The notes beneath the pieces are model-generated. The model was not told the origin of the DNA. It searched no databases and worked only from the letters and a program-made list of their open reading frames with translations. DNA of 64,000 nt from Xylogone sp. PMI_703 (Eukaryota; Ascomycota; Leotiomycetes): NCBI GenBank assembly GCA_021399445.1, contig JAJTUQ010000015.1, forward strand, positions 248,001 through 312,000, given 5' to 3'. The translations under genes were made by a program, and so were the position numbers. Positions within the stretch are counted from its first letter, which is position 1. Each line of letters opens with the position of its first letter. This document shows positions 22,070 to 34,208 of the stretch, one piece after another.

Positions 22070-24906
22070 TGCAGTCTAGTGTGTCCATTTCATTTATCTA
22101 GAAACGAATACATCGAACCGAGTATAAGGCGAAATATTTTACGCGTAGACGATGCGGACAGAGGTTAGAAGAAACCAACGGTGAGTCCGATTATTTACCT
22201 AGAGGTAGAGTCTACTCTGTCTAGATTACCATCTAACGTAATACCATACGACCCCAGCCCTCCATGAGCCCCCTCAACAGCGAGTACAAGCCCCCGTATT
22301 GTCGCTATCCGTCGTATAATCAAGGCGCCTTCCTCGCCGAAAAAATAGCAGGCCCACCAACTCTCATTCGACAATATTATATCATTGAGATTAATTTATT
22401 CTTATCTTTTAAGAAGCTTTATCTCTCTGCGAAGGTATTTCTTTCGTTTTAGTGGTTTGTTAAATAGTTATTTAGGAATTTGATTTGATTTTGCAGCTAA
22501 GGATTTATATGAGGAAAAAACGTAATGGGTATGTGTTAGAGTGCACCAAGATTCTCAACACCAACTTAACTCTTAAAATCGACGGCGGATCAGCCCTGCA
22601 AATCCGTTAACAAGTGTGCCTCGATGCCTGCTGAAGATCCGCCGGCTTATCAGTTTTATGAGCCGATCTCGAATGGAACAGACCAGACCAGAAGGCATCA
22701 GAACACTGTGATGGTCATGGAAGATGCCGCTGATAATTTTGCGGACGGTGTCCATGCTCTATATAGCTACCAGCATATCGGGTATGCCACTACAGGGAGT
22801 GACGCCATCCAGGTTATCATCCCTTCTGGAGGTACTTTTCATATCGGGTACGTTCACGTCCCAACTCGACACAGATTCTGGGAGATTTGAGGAATGTGAG
22901 CGAGGAGACGATGTGTGATCTTTTAGAAAATGGCAATATGCCGCGGAGGAAACAAAAAGACCATTCAGATCCAGAAGAGATATTGTTTCTGACTATAGCT
23001 GTAATTGGAAATCAACATATCACGTCTATTCAACATACGGCACACTTCTACAGCACTTACGATACAACACTTACGAGATTGTGTCAGAGGTTACGGCGTA
23101 GACGTAGGTAAGCATGCATACAATTATTATGGAGCAGAGACTCAATCAATCGCTAATACAGGCGATACTCTCGTGGGGTAAGCCCACAATAAGAGCACGT
23201 GTCAGAGATATTGCTTACGTAATTGGGTTAGCTAATCACAGCCGTCGGAGCTAACGGACGGGTATGTGAAGAGATTTCTGGGTTTACCCCCTATGTACTG
23301 TACATCACCAAGACTAGCAGCGAATAGAGTCTCAGTACCATACAATTTATATACGTAGTAGCCTAGCCCCTGCGCCATAACCTCTGACAGCACGATATGA
23401 GACACTTAAGTCACGTGTTGCTGGTTCCCATATCCCGAATTGCATAAGTATATCCTGACCCCTTCACTCTGACAGCCACTAGCAGATGCTAGGATGCAGT
23501 TCCCCTTGTATATTAGTACTTGCATAATTAATTGTGTTATAGAATAGTTGACCAATACAATTGATATGCACACTGCACGTTGGGTTCCCTGTTCCGTCCG
23601 CCAATAAGATTATAACAAAGGTTGTATAACTCACCATGTTAGCCTATACTTCGGATTGGTTGTGAGATGGCATTAAATAAGAGATTAGACTATCTTTAAA
23701 TTTCATCTATTCTTCCTTCCTTTTCCATTCGCCTACGACCTCTTTCGGCCGGATGGCAAGTTTCTCAGATCCCCCCACCTAAGTTATAGAGTTCGCTCCT
23801 AGAATACTCGTGATTTACGCCTCTAGAAGGGTACACGCGGTCAAGCCCCCCAATTTCTGTAGCCCGCGCACGAAGTTCGCCCAGCCGACCAAACCCGCCA
23901 CATCCTACAGGTAGCTAGATGTCAGAGCATAACGCATACGCAGCGAAGGAAGGTTAGGTATTTAATAATATATGGCAACGTGAAACATGTAGTGAGGAAG
24001 CGTGGTATAACAGCGTATTCCAGATGGAATCACAAATGGTATGTAACTGATCGCTGGAATCCCGAAGGCATAGATAAGGACTCTTTAGTTTTACATCTGG
24101 GGGAACCTTATAGCTATCCTATGGCCGTTAAGCCAGCTTCTAGTCAGCCGAACTTTACCGGCTTACACCACTATGATCTGTAGTAAAGGGGCAGCTTTTC
24201 TCTGAAAGATAAAGTTGGACAAGAATCTATCTGAAATATATTCGGATTTTTCTAGTAAATATTCGAAAATGTCTAGTTTTCCCAGACGGCGAAGTACTTG
24301 TGAATATCGTGCATTTAACCACAACAAGTTTAGTCGATATTGAAGGTATTTTCTCTGGATTTGGGATGGCGAACCCTTCGAATCCCTAAGTTGAAACAAG
24401 CTGGTAGTTAATTAAATTTTATAACATAGTGTTGTGTGCACAGCGACGTTGTGGATTTAGGTCTACCCTTATATTTCAACCGCGGCCCCTCCCCCCAAGA
24501 GTGCCAGGAATGAACAGCTTCACATTCGCTGCATCGAGAAATTCATCCGGTAAACCCCTTCTGTTCTACAGCTAGTTTCCTAAAGCTTTGGACTTTGAGC
24601 TTTGAACCATGGATTTTGCAAGACATTTCGTAAAACACACCCGAACAATGCAACAAACCCTAAATGGACTGGGAAAGATATAGTTATAGTGAAGAAGCCC
24701 TCCCACAACTCAAGAGGCGTACTCATTTCTAGAAGCTAATATACGGATCTTTAAAGTGATCTGTGCCCCTAACAAGGCACCGTTTCATATTTGAAGCCTT
24801 TTGTATTTCTGCCCTCTTTAAATTATTCATTAAATCTGCCTTCAGTCTAAATATTACACAGTGCGGCGTTAATTTGGGCCCACAGATTATTAGCATTAGT
24901 GAGGCC
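22070..24906. other. Region with weak frames only
   Basis: Frames at 22624-22890 (+, 88 codons), 22573-22755 (-), 23980-24183 (+, 67) and 24163-24399 (-, 78; contains GKLDIFEYLLEKSEYISD, faintly ankyrin-like) have no firm support. TTGCTTACGTAATTGG at about 23210 is shared with 12726. 23700-23900 is C-rich. Nothing annotated with confidence. Confidence 0.35.
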
Positions 24907-24914
24907 GTCACATG
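24907..24914. repeat. Target-site duplication, left copy
   Basis: GTCACATG, identical to 27549-27556; 8 bp is the hAT signature length. Confidence 0.92.
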
Positions 24915-25085
24915 CAGTCTTGTCAATAGTATTCATAGTACGTATACGGCCAAAATTCAGCGTACGCTGTACGATACTACAGTGCAAAATTTCTATACGT
25001 ACTATACTACGAAAATTGAAGCCATACTTAGTATACGGTCGTATACTGTAGTACGAGCACGTGACTCTCCAGCACGTGGACACCC
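24915..25085. repeat. Left terminal and subterminal repeat region of the hAT element
   Basis: The 17-bp terminal repeat is followed by many short GTATACG, CGTACG and ACTATAC copies in both orientations, then two CACGTG motifs 15 bp apart just past the transposase stop. Such subterminal arrays are the usual hAT transposase binding region. Confidence 0.75.
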
Positions 25086-27268
25086 TTATTTCTCATTGGT
25101 CGTGTCTTTGCAACTCCAACCGCCAACCAATAAACTTTCACCCCATTCCGTTGCCTCTAATTGCAACCACGACTTCAGACATTCCAAAGCTTGAATTACC
25201 TCAATACCAAGGCGATTCCTCCGGTCCGTAATGGATATTTTGGCCCCAGAAAACATACGCTCGGGATCAGCGGCCATCGCCGGGATGGACAGCATGTCGA
25301 GGGCCATAACGCTCAAATTAGGATAATTCAGTTGTTGGGTTGGTTCCTGCCACCAATCCCTTGGATCGGCCACGTCGCCGATGACTTCACCACCACAATA
25401 CCTAACATATTCATCGCCCGGCACACGAGGTCTCTTCCGTGCCTGTTCCCAGGCCTTGAATGTATTATGGACCTCGGGGCCTCCGAAGGAAGAGGGGGAA
25501 GAGACTGCCTGAGATGCAGACTCTTTTGGTTTGTATGATTCCTCCCAGAACCTTTGCACTCCGGCCCTTGCATCTGCAATCCATTCAGGGTGGTGTGACC
25601 AGTTGTCTTCGAAATACGACCACTTCTGACCTGGATGAAGCACGATGGCTGCAATATATACGCAAGTGTGTTCGGTTTTGCTATAATATTGGTTCATTTT
25701 AGCCCAGCTAGAATTACAACAAGGACCTAAGAATGGATCGCTTTGATGAGTTTCGCATGCTGCTTCGAGGGTATCTAGGATGAAGTCCATGGTAGGGATC
25801 ACATTTTCCAAGGTCGATTTTCGACCTTCCGTTGATAATGTAGCATCCTCAAAAGCCTGTAATATCTCCTTGATTTTTAAGAGGGTTTCCCAATCTTCTG
25901 AGGAGAGTTGGTCTTCCTCGTTTTCTTTATACCGCTCACAGTATCGTTTTAGAGCCTCCTTTATCTGTGGCTTGAAAGCGCGATCAAGTTCCGTTTTCCA
26001 GGAATTCCAACGTGTTGAATTATCGCGAAGGAGGCTTACACCATAGCTAAGAGCATTGAATTTAGCACGGCGTTGAGGCGTACGTTGTATGTGGACAACT
26101 AAATTGTGAAGCTTTCCCAGTGGTCCTTTTTTCCGCCATGCTTCTAATTCTTTCTCCGTAGGCAAAATAGCCTCGGAAATTCCAGGATTGTTGTAACTAG
26201 CAAGTGCTTCGTTCGCTGTATTGAAAAGCAGTGCAGTGGCAGCAAGGTTTAAGATATGGCCATTACAACGAAGTCGATGATGACTAGGGTCATACTTGAT
26301 ATTAAATTGAGCATGGAGCACTAGTCTACTTAGTACGAAGGTAAGTGTAGCCGACCAGATATTCTATCCATTTGCTTACAAATACTAAGCTCCACCATCA
26401 TGGTATCGTTATTGGTAGCATTATCCATCATGAAATAGCCTAATTTAAGGGCTATTTCATAGTCCCGGATCACTTCGGTTACCAGCTGAGCAATCTGCTC
26501 TCCGGTATGCTCTTCCCTGAGCTCCTTAAGGGCTAATACGGGGTGCCGTAGCTCTCCATTTTCCGCAATAAAGTGGGCTACGACACCAAGTAGAGCTAGG
26601 CAGTTTGGTGAGGTCCAAAGATCACATGTGATGTGGATCTTGGACTTTGCACCGTGCAGAGACTGCCGAACACGAGCTTTCTCTGCTTGAAAGGTGCGCA
26701 TCAGCCATTCCGTGATTGTGTTATGGCTCTGGGGCAACCATTCATCACAGGTATCATTCACAAACCGGATCAAGGCTCGGAATTCCTCGCATTCGACCAT
26801 TCGAAGTGGGATTGAACAACGAGCAATCCATCGTACAAAAAGGATCTCAAACTGAGCCACGTCGATCTCAGATGCTATACGTCGTCTCTTATAGCTGGTT
26901 TCCCTGGCTCGATCAAATGCATGCTCTATGGAAGCTTGGACTCGAAGGGCCTTCTGTTCGCTCAATGATGCGTCTGTAACATTGTGCTCTTCACGTAGAT
27001 GCCTCTTGATCACATTGGTGCCACCCGATTCAAGGTAGATGGTAGAGCAATACTTGCACCGCCATTCAACTCGATGGTCTTTGTTATAATACAAAGTCTC
27101 GGGATCAGGGTCGGGCATATGACTCCAGATCCACGCAGTCCGTTTTCGTGTACGTGGTCGATTGGAATTCAAGCCGACATTCGATATGGATTGATCAGGT
27201 GTTAAATCATCACTCAATATGGTACTGTTAAATATAGAAAGCTCATCTGATTCCGTAAACATGGACAT
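25086..27268 (-). CDS. hAT transposase with BED zinc finger, one intron
   Basis: Model: complement(join(25086..26320, 26380..27268)), 707 aa. The 59-nt intron (26321-26379) has GTAAGC, ACTAAGT branch and ACTAG acceptor; splicing fuses VELSI to LHAQFNIKYDPSHHRLRC in frame and removes the apparent stop between two long frames. Domains: BED-type finger near 47-95 (Cys71, Cys74, His90, His95); RNase H-like catalytic core with Asp216 (HITCDLWTS), Asp282 (FMMDNATNND) and Glu650 (AADPERMFS); C-terminal hAT dimerisation region (LSIPAMAADPERMFSGA, RRNRLG, LECLKSWL). It cuts and pastes the element by recognising its ends. The ATG at 27268 (MSMFTES) is preferred; the frame stays open to an upstream ATG at 27424 with less protein-like sequence. 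All key residues are present, so it may be active. Confidence 0.92.
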
Positions 27269-27548
27269 GGTGGGTATCGATGGCACAGTAAAATCAAGGG
27301 ACCAAATTGTAAGATTAAAAGTCTGATTTATGAAGGAAATTGAAGTTGTATGTGACATGAACCATCTGCCTGCGGTGGCCCCTGCAAATACTATAGTATA
27401 CAGCGTATACGGCGTATGGTACAATGTATACTATGGTATATGGCGGGGAGAAAGGGTTGTACTATAGTATACTATGGTACAGAAAAATATGCCCATACGT
27501 ACTACGTACTATACGTACTATGAATACGGTGTACTACTGACAACACTG
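27269..27548. repeat. Right terminal and subterminal repeat region of the hAT element
   Basis: Contains the transposase promoter side and arrays of ACTATAGTATAC and CGTACTATACG motifs, ending in the terminal repeat at 27532-27548. Confidence 0.75.
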
Positions 27549-27556
27549 GTCACATG
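27549..27556. repeat. Target-site duplication, right copy
   Basis: GTCACATG, identical to 24907-24914. Confidence 0.92.
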
Positions 27557-30216
27557 CAGTTTAGTATTGTGCAAAGAGGCTCAATATTGTGGATGCAATG
27601 CGCTTCAAATGAATAAATAAATCTGTAGAGCTAGATCAACACATATGGTTGGCCGATGTGATGCGTGTTTCACAACTAGTAATCAAGGATTACCGCCGAA
27701 CGTCACCAACCCAAGTATCTTAGGCATTCGTACAGCACACCATGCCCCCACACCACCTTAAGTGAAAACTTTGCAACCAGAGATTCCATTTATATTCCGT
27801 TATAGAACCTAGCTATAGTATCTACGCTATTATATTGCTGGAACCCGACTGCATAGTTCTCTACTGCGTCAGCTTCGCCACCACCTAACTTTCCTCCACT
27901 CCGCACAACGAGACTTCTTGGCACTAACGTACATCTAAACTGACCCAGCCCTCTCTAAAACATACGACTAAATCTCCTATCAATTTGCTAGATAGAAAGT
28001 CAAGAATCATTCACTTTTGTTTTTTGCGCTAAGAGCAATCTAGGTGGTCTTACAATAGTTAATCCGTCTTATGCAACCACGAACACACCTTAACTATAGC
28101 TATTCACACATGTTAGTTGAAATATACTCGACCCCAGGCGTATATTTCCCTCTAAGATGTATTGCGGGTTCATAGCTCACCCACAAGCTTTAGCGCCTCT
28201 TTAAGAGGGCAATACAACCAGGCTGTCTTCCTGTACTGTGCAATCTGCTGTAATCTTAAACCCAAGAGACGAGCTAAGCCCCGGCATCCTGCAATATGAC
28301 AAACTTACGAAACCATCCACACTCTAGTGCCGACAATTTACACTATATGACAATGAATTCTCTCTTCGTCGGTGCCTCTTGAACGTGAGATTATACTAGA
28401 GTAGTATATTAACTAACATTTCCGTCGATTGTACCCAGGTATCGATTCTCTTGTCTAGACCTTAATTCTAAAGAAACTGCATACAAAGAATTAGGCATAA
28501 GTTGAACCTAAAGCAAATAGGTCTAACCTCTTATAACAATTCTTGATCTTCAAGTTGTTAACAGCACTTTCATTGCAGGTAGCAGGCTCTCGCCCGTCGT
28601 GAGAGTAATTGAGAACCTTTCCGCCTTTGTTCAGAAGCCAGTAGTTGTTGACATGAACGGGAGAAGGTTCGTACAATCTGAGCTCAAAGATGCTTGACAT
28701 TTGCCTCATGTGAAATTGAGCTATCACGGGCCTGTTAAGACGCATAAATGGGAGTGGACAGAGGACTGCTGGATAACGGAAAGCGGCAAAATTTTCGTAT
28801 CCGCAACGGCGCAGAATGGCTTGGCTAAATTTCTAAGCTGTTTCTATGAGAATGAGGCTCCGCCATCCATTCAAATGCTCTATAAAGACCAGCTGAAGTG
28901 AGCACCTTGCTATGTGAGATTTCTGTAGTATAAATATGAGCCGGAGAACAAACTGAGTAAGATGATCGTTGAAGTTGCCGGCATTGGAAAAGGTGTCGCA
29001 GGCACTACTTTTCGATAGCTTAGTACCGGGAAATGGGAGTATGGCCACGTTGGACTGTAAATAAATATGTTCGCAACCGTAGAATCTATGAGCAGCACGA
29101 CAGCTCTAAACCCACTCCTTACGATATCGTAATTATGTTACCGTCAAGCACGCGGTTTAATTAAGTCATCCAAGGTAAATCACGTACCTTGCATGTAGGT
29201 TCTAAGGTGGTAGAGGTGGATAATTAAATCATCGACAACGCGGTAGCTTATTTGCTAACCAACACCGAGGGAGTAGTTAGTGCTTACTACAAGGGTTAGC
29301 TACTACCACGTTATACCGATGAGGATTGCTTACGCAGAATGCCACTTTTAACACACATAAGATCAGAAGCTATCTGCCCCAAGACCGTAATTCCTTGGGT
29401 ACAAACGGTACAGGAGAAAATACGGATAGCAACAGCATTATGATGATAGTGTTTCTAAGCGGCTTAATGCTAAAGGGATAACACTAGGCGCAAAATTCCC
29501 TACTACAAATACGACGAAATAAGATCAGCCTGAACAGTCGATGCGGCATGGAGGATGGGGATAGTGAATGTGAGTCCCGGGGGAGGCAATAGGGTGCTTT
29601 AACAAAGGCATAATATTCGTGTAAAAGGCAAGGTGAGAGGAAAGCAGAGCTGAGGCGGCAATATAACTGTCCGTTGTGTCTACTAGGCAAATACGTTGAG
29701 ACACACGAAGTGAGGTAGCTAGGCAGTGATGGTAGGGGCCGTTAAAATATTGAGACACCATACATACTATATGACAAGTCATAACAAATACCTCATAGTA
29801 AAAGCTGTGAGGTTTCTTATTATATACTCTTTTATTTGTTTCTAAATAAAGCCCCCTAATATGCTAGTACAACTAAGCTATACACTCACTATTAACACTT
29901 ATCATGTGCGCACTCTGATACTATGATTAGCTTAAGAAACGTGTCTAATACTAAATGAGCATGTTTGTTATGGTTTATAAAGGCCAGTGCCTGTTTCGTT
30001 ATTGATTGAACTCCATACATTTCATTATCGACTTATATTAAAGGTTTGAATACTCTAGAGTGATAATTTGTGAGGAGCAATGTTATATTGGTTAGGATTG
30101 AGTTTATCGTTGTTATGGAGGCTAACGTTTAATTCAAGATAAATAGTGTGTTAACGAAACGAAATAAGGTAAAAGGAGGAAAGGAAATTTTTCAATAGAA
30201 AATCCACGGTCATAAG
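27557..30216. other. Intergenic region, weak frames only
   Basis: Overlapping antisense frames at 28491-28745 (-) and 28701-28901 (+, including EWTEDCWITESGKIFVSATA) look partly coding but lack motifs and a consistent start. Frames at 29484-29782 (-) look random. No supported gene. Confidence 0.35.
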
Positions 30217-30599
30217 ATGTCAGTCGTCTCACCGTCTCATTCTATGGATCCCTACACATCTCTTAAGACCATGTCAAGGGCATATGGCCGTTATATTCTC
30301 ATCGGTGTAGTCATAACGCTCATCCCTCGGATATTCTCCTTTCTGTGGGACTTGGTCCGGTTCATAATCACACTCATGAGCATTTTATTCGTAATTGTTG
30401 CATTAGCTGTGGTATACGCAAGTGAAACCAAGAGTGGCATAAAACCACTTTCAGAAGGAATAGCTCGAAAATATCCAATGTAACTCAACTTGGAATAGAC
30501 CGCGTCAAAGAACTGTTGACAAATACCAGGCTTCAACATCATGACGACAGTGATTACGCGGAAAATATAATCAGATTTTTGCCTAAGAAAAAAAGATGA
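30217..30599 (+). CDS. Small two-helix membrane protein, two exons
   Basis: Model: join(30217..30479, 30530..30599), 110 aa. Residues about 26-43 (ILIGVVITLIPRIFSFLW) and 47-68 are membrane-spanning; the C-terminus after splicing is charged and ends FLPKKKR, a possible ER-retrieval or basic tail. The 50-nt intron is GTAACT, TTGAC branch, ACCAG acceptor. Without it the frame stops directly after the donor, while the downstream open block (LQHHDDSDYAENIIRFLPKK) would be orphaned. The ATG has A at -3. Function unknown; no homologue recognised. Confidence 0.55.
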
Positions 30600-33345
30600 A
30601 TATTTTCAATTCCATACCTCTTCCGCTTTCTGACTGAGGCTTCCGGGAAGTACATTTTTGTAATAGCACTCATCTTCACTATAGTAACACAAGGTCAACC
30701 ATGATTAAGGCATAACATAGGACGATGCTGGCTTCGCTGCCTTTTGTCGATCTTTACCGCTGAATACTAGACGGTAGTTACAGATTTGAAATATCAGCTA
30801 CATCTTTACATGGATCCGCGCTACCTCATTTCAAGGTCTAGCAATGTTATGTTAGCAGTTGGTAATACATGATCCGTGGTATATACTTCCTTATAGATGC
30901 GTTGACACCGAGAGTTCGCATCGGGGTCTAGCATTGGTAGGCGTTACATGTAGTAATAGCAGGCGGCTAATTATAAATTCTTAAACCTTATTTGACTAGT
31001 CATCTACTAAAGCCGGTGCCCATAACCTATCAAGAGGCCCGCTAGAGGAGATCCCGAGACCAAGATGTCAGAAGAGCAGAAGCCGAAAGATAGGAGTCAG
31101 GGGATTAAGATTTAGAGTTGATTTAAAGGAACCGGAGAGGAGACCGGATACTCTAGGAGTATTCTACGGTAGCATGGGGAAGATAACAGGAGGTACATAG
31201 CAAAGGGTACACATCTAAGAAAAAACGCCGGATAATGCAGCTCGATTAGGGTGTCGGGTTAGATTGATTCAATGGCCCTTTCACACTGTGGATCTGAGCC
31301 GAATTGAGAATTTAAAGATAGAGATGCTTGATATACAGACACACGAGATATCTGCTGTGAAGCACATCGAGTACCTTGCCTATCCATGCCTGGCTGGATG
31401 ACCAGGTTGCGCAAGGGAGGCCCCCCTGGGTAGTAGTAGCGGTGGTGGTAGGAAATGGTAGGAAATGAATGATAAAAGAGCAACGTGCGATTTCCTTTTG
31501 GATGGGGTAGAATTTATTCACATTTTTGGGAAATCCCTTATGCAGATACATAGCACCGGTGCCATTTCCGTCTGGGAGCCCCGTTATCATCGTCACTCTT
31601 ATCAGATAGATAGCTCTCAGCAATGGTTCCCCGTAGTTAACGACAATATGTGGTACTCCTACGTAAGAACGGCCAAGGTACATGTTCAGGAGGTACACGA
31701 GCCCTTCGACCAGCATAATGATCGCGGATGTTCAACATGCCAAGGCGTAGCGTACTACAGAGTAGCGAACGGGGGCCGGGTAATGGATGATACGGGGCCT
31801 CCGACGTGGGACCAGCGATGCTATAGTGTGTCCAACGTAAATAGAATAATATAATAAATATAATTAATCTCTGAACCTCCAAATATAGGCAGGAATCAGG
31901 ATTTATAGCCGTAGAAGCCCTAATAGCCAGCTGCAAGGGCGCTGAGCCCCTGACCATCTCCTGCTTTGAAACCCAGTCCTCCATTCTGACGATACAGCTG
32001 AGGAGATAGGTGGTCAAATTTGCAACTGAATTAGTAGTTGAATACTTAGATGCAACTAGCAGTCACATCAGTGAATCGACCGCCCACTCGCTAGGTTAGC
32101 ACTCGTACTGCGACATATGTTTACCCCTAGTCTTCGAATTGGGTCGCTAACAGAGGTGCAGCACACAACCGCAGGGTTATGTATAAGCTATTAAGCTATA
32201 GTTACTTATTAGATTGTCCTCGATTACCACCGCAAACTAATTATTCGTGCTGCTGCCTAACCAAAGTGGGATTGATATAGTAGAAGCTCATGGGGCTTCA
32301 TCCTTTTGTGGAGAGATGAGCACATCTGGAGTTACGAACGAGGCTATTAACGTGCTTCGTGGTCCTCATTCCACGGAGAAGCATATTTAGATAGTCCATC
32401 AACAACAAGCCCTACAAAAGCGGTTCTTCAGTTTTAGGGAGATAGCTTCAGTGCTGCATGTGTTTTGGATCTCTGCCAACTCACTAGTTACCTAACTAAT
32501 TTATCCTTGTTAGTTAGACTTCTGCATCAAAGGCGGTTAACAGGAGCTAGTTTTTACGGCCTTCTACCTCTCCTGGTGTGAACCTTGTGTTGTATGGAGA
32601 ATAAGATATAGGAAAGTGTAGGGATATATGAAGAACTATCAAATCACTTAAGGAGTCTACAGCTACAATTAATTCTATATATAATAAGAGTTTAGCTTTA
32701 TAGAGTTGAATAGACCTATAACAGCCATCCGAGAACTTATATGGGGCCCACACAAGAGAGCCCTAGTTGCATGCCCTAATATCCTTGTAGTGTAGGCAAC
32801 GCTAGCGGTGTCAGTAACGTAGCGAAACCACAACTCCTGAAGTATCGCGACGTTTCATCCAGATTTATAGATAATAAGAGAAATAACTAGTATTCTTTTT
32901 TGGTTTTTTTTACACATGGTATCCTCGCGGGACAACAGTGTGTGCCAACCGGTTTACGTTGCTGTGACTTGATAATGGGGCTACGATTCTTCGCCGCGTT
33001 ATGGTTCTACCATAGCTTAAACTAACTTTAGGTTATTCGGCCAAGTAGCAGTTCCAAAATATAACAAAAAGGGCATACCATCTGCTCCGATAGTAGAAGC
33101 TACTAGTAAGAGCATATCGCTGTAGTAGCTATCGCAAATAGAACTTTGAAAGACCATTATCTGAAAAGAAATAGAATCTACTTGGAATTAAAGTAAAGCT
33201 AGATTAAATTACTAGCAAACGATTTTATCCCCCAGATTTTCGCCTCAGGCCGGCGACTAACTGATTTAGCAGATCTAAGAAAGCATAAGTTGACGATAAG
33301 TTCCAGGTTTGAACGGTTATTTCACGGAGCTGCTCGTACCCGGCT
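30600..33345. other. Region with conflicting frames and a diverged repeat
   Basis: Long frames overlap on both strands between 31312 and 32017 (plus 31465-31854; minus 31312-31716 and 31637-32017) with no domain in any; I could not decide whether one is real. 32570-32850 is repeat copy B. A minus frame at 33225-33461 overlaps the end of the next gene and is probably a shadow. Confidence 0.35.
32570..32850. repeat. Diverged dispersed repeat, copy B
   Basis: Partner of 3280-3640 in the same orientation; shares AAGAGAGCCCTAGTTG at about 32754. Read on the minus strand it has a TATA-like ATATAAG near one edge, as an LTR might. Boundaries approximate. Confidence 0.55.
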
Positions 33346-34208
33346 TCATTTTTCGTAGGCTGGTTGTACAGGGATCTTACAAGGAGCGCCATCGCACTCC
33401 CTAGTTGAACTTTCGCCCCGGGCCCGCCGCCAACATCGTTCAAATAGATACCAGTAACCATATACTAAGCTAACCAAACCTGAAGTAAACATGCAGGCAG
33501 TGGCGACAAAGACAATGATGGTAAAATAATATGCCTCGTTAGTTTTGACTCCACCATCTCCAGACAAATTCTTGGCGACAGCTCGGATGGCGCAGAGGAT
33601 GGCTACAGCTGGGAAAGCTATCATAACACAAAAGAAACCGCATACGCAATGCAGCCAGGCTAATGTGTTATAGCTAAATATGAGCTTACGTCTACCACTG
33701 CAAGCCAGAAAAGCCGCACTTAGAAGAAGCACGGGGATCGCAAGCACCGAAAGGGTAATCGGAAAATATTCAATGGCTCGAAGGATTAACTCCGCTAAAG
33801 TGATAATTTTGAAGACTCCTGGGATAGAATCTTCCACTACGTCCCTAAGATGCCCTGGTATCAATTTCGAAATGTTGATAGGGAATTGCTGACAACTGAC
33901 GCTATCGTCATACCCTATGCAGATCTGCTTCGTGCCTAGTGTGCAGTTCGTTGGGACAATGTCGATGCTCGTCGGTATAGAAAACGAAATAGCTCTTATA
34001 TTTACATGGGGGAGGTTAAACTGCAAAGTATTTAGACATCGCCATTTTTCAATAAGGGGGATGTATCAAATACAGAAACAACGAAGATGCCACTTTTCTG
34101 ATAGCTTGGCTTGAATAGTATGTAAAAAGAAAATAAAATGCTCAAAATGGAAGCGAGGCAAAAGAATAACGCATTTGCTTGAAGATACCGTGGCTGGGAG
34201 GTGGCCAT
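33346..34208 (-). CDS. Four-helix membrane protein, SUR7/PalI-like topology, two exons
   Basis: Model: complement(join(33346..34020, 34074..34208)), 269 aa. Exon 1 begins MATSQPRYLQANALFFCL and supplies the first membrane segment (about 13-33). The 53-nt intron is GTATTT, GTCTAAAT branch, TTTGCAG. A large outside loop with Cys71, Cys79 and Cys88 and N-x-S/T sites follows, then three more membrane segments (about 131-151, 165-191, 209-236) and a short cytosolic tail ending PVQPAYEK. One helix, an extracellular Cys loop, three helices and a cytosolic tail is the layout of fungal SUR7/PalI (claudin-like) cortical proteins; membership is inferred from topology only. Without exon 1 the second exon has no ATG start. 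Confidence 0.72.

Larger units (their letters stand above)
24915..27548 (-). mobile_element. Complete hAT-superfamily DNA transposon, 2,634 bp
   Basis: The element is bounded by an exact 8-bp duplication GTCACATG. Its inverted ends begin CAGTCTTGTCAATAGTA (left) and CAGTGTTGTCAGTAGTA (right, read inward), matching at 15 of 17 positions, then share TTCATAGTACGTATA after a small gap. Subterminal regions on both sides are full of TATACG/CGTATAC motifs. It carries one intact transposase on the minus strand and nothing else. An uninterrupted reading frame, clean target duplication and matching ends point to a recent insertion that has escaped repeat-directed mutation. Confidence 0.95.

Noticed and set aside
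31312..32017. Three long overlapping frames on both strands (126-134 codons)
   Set aside because: No domain, conflicting strands and no splice-consistent extension; kept as unresolved rather than annotated as genes.
33225..33461. 78-codon minus frame as a 3' exon of the SUR7-like gene
   Set aside because: The main frame already ends naturally; no donor/acceptor pair supports switching into this register.
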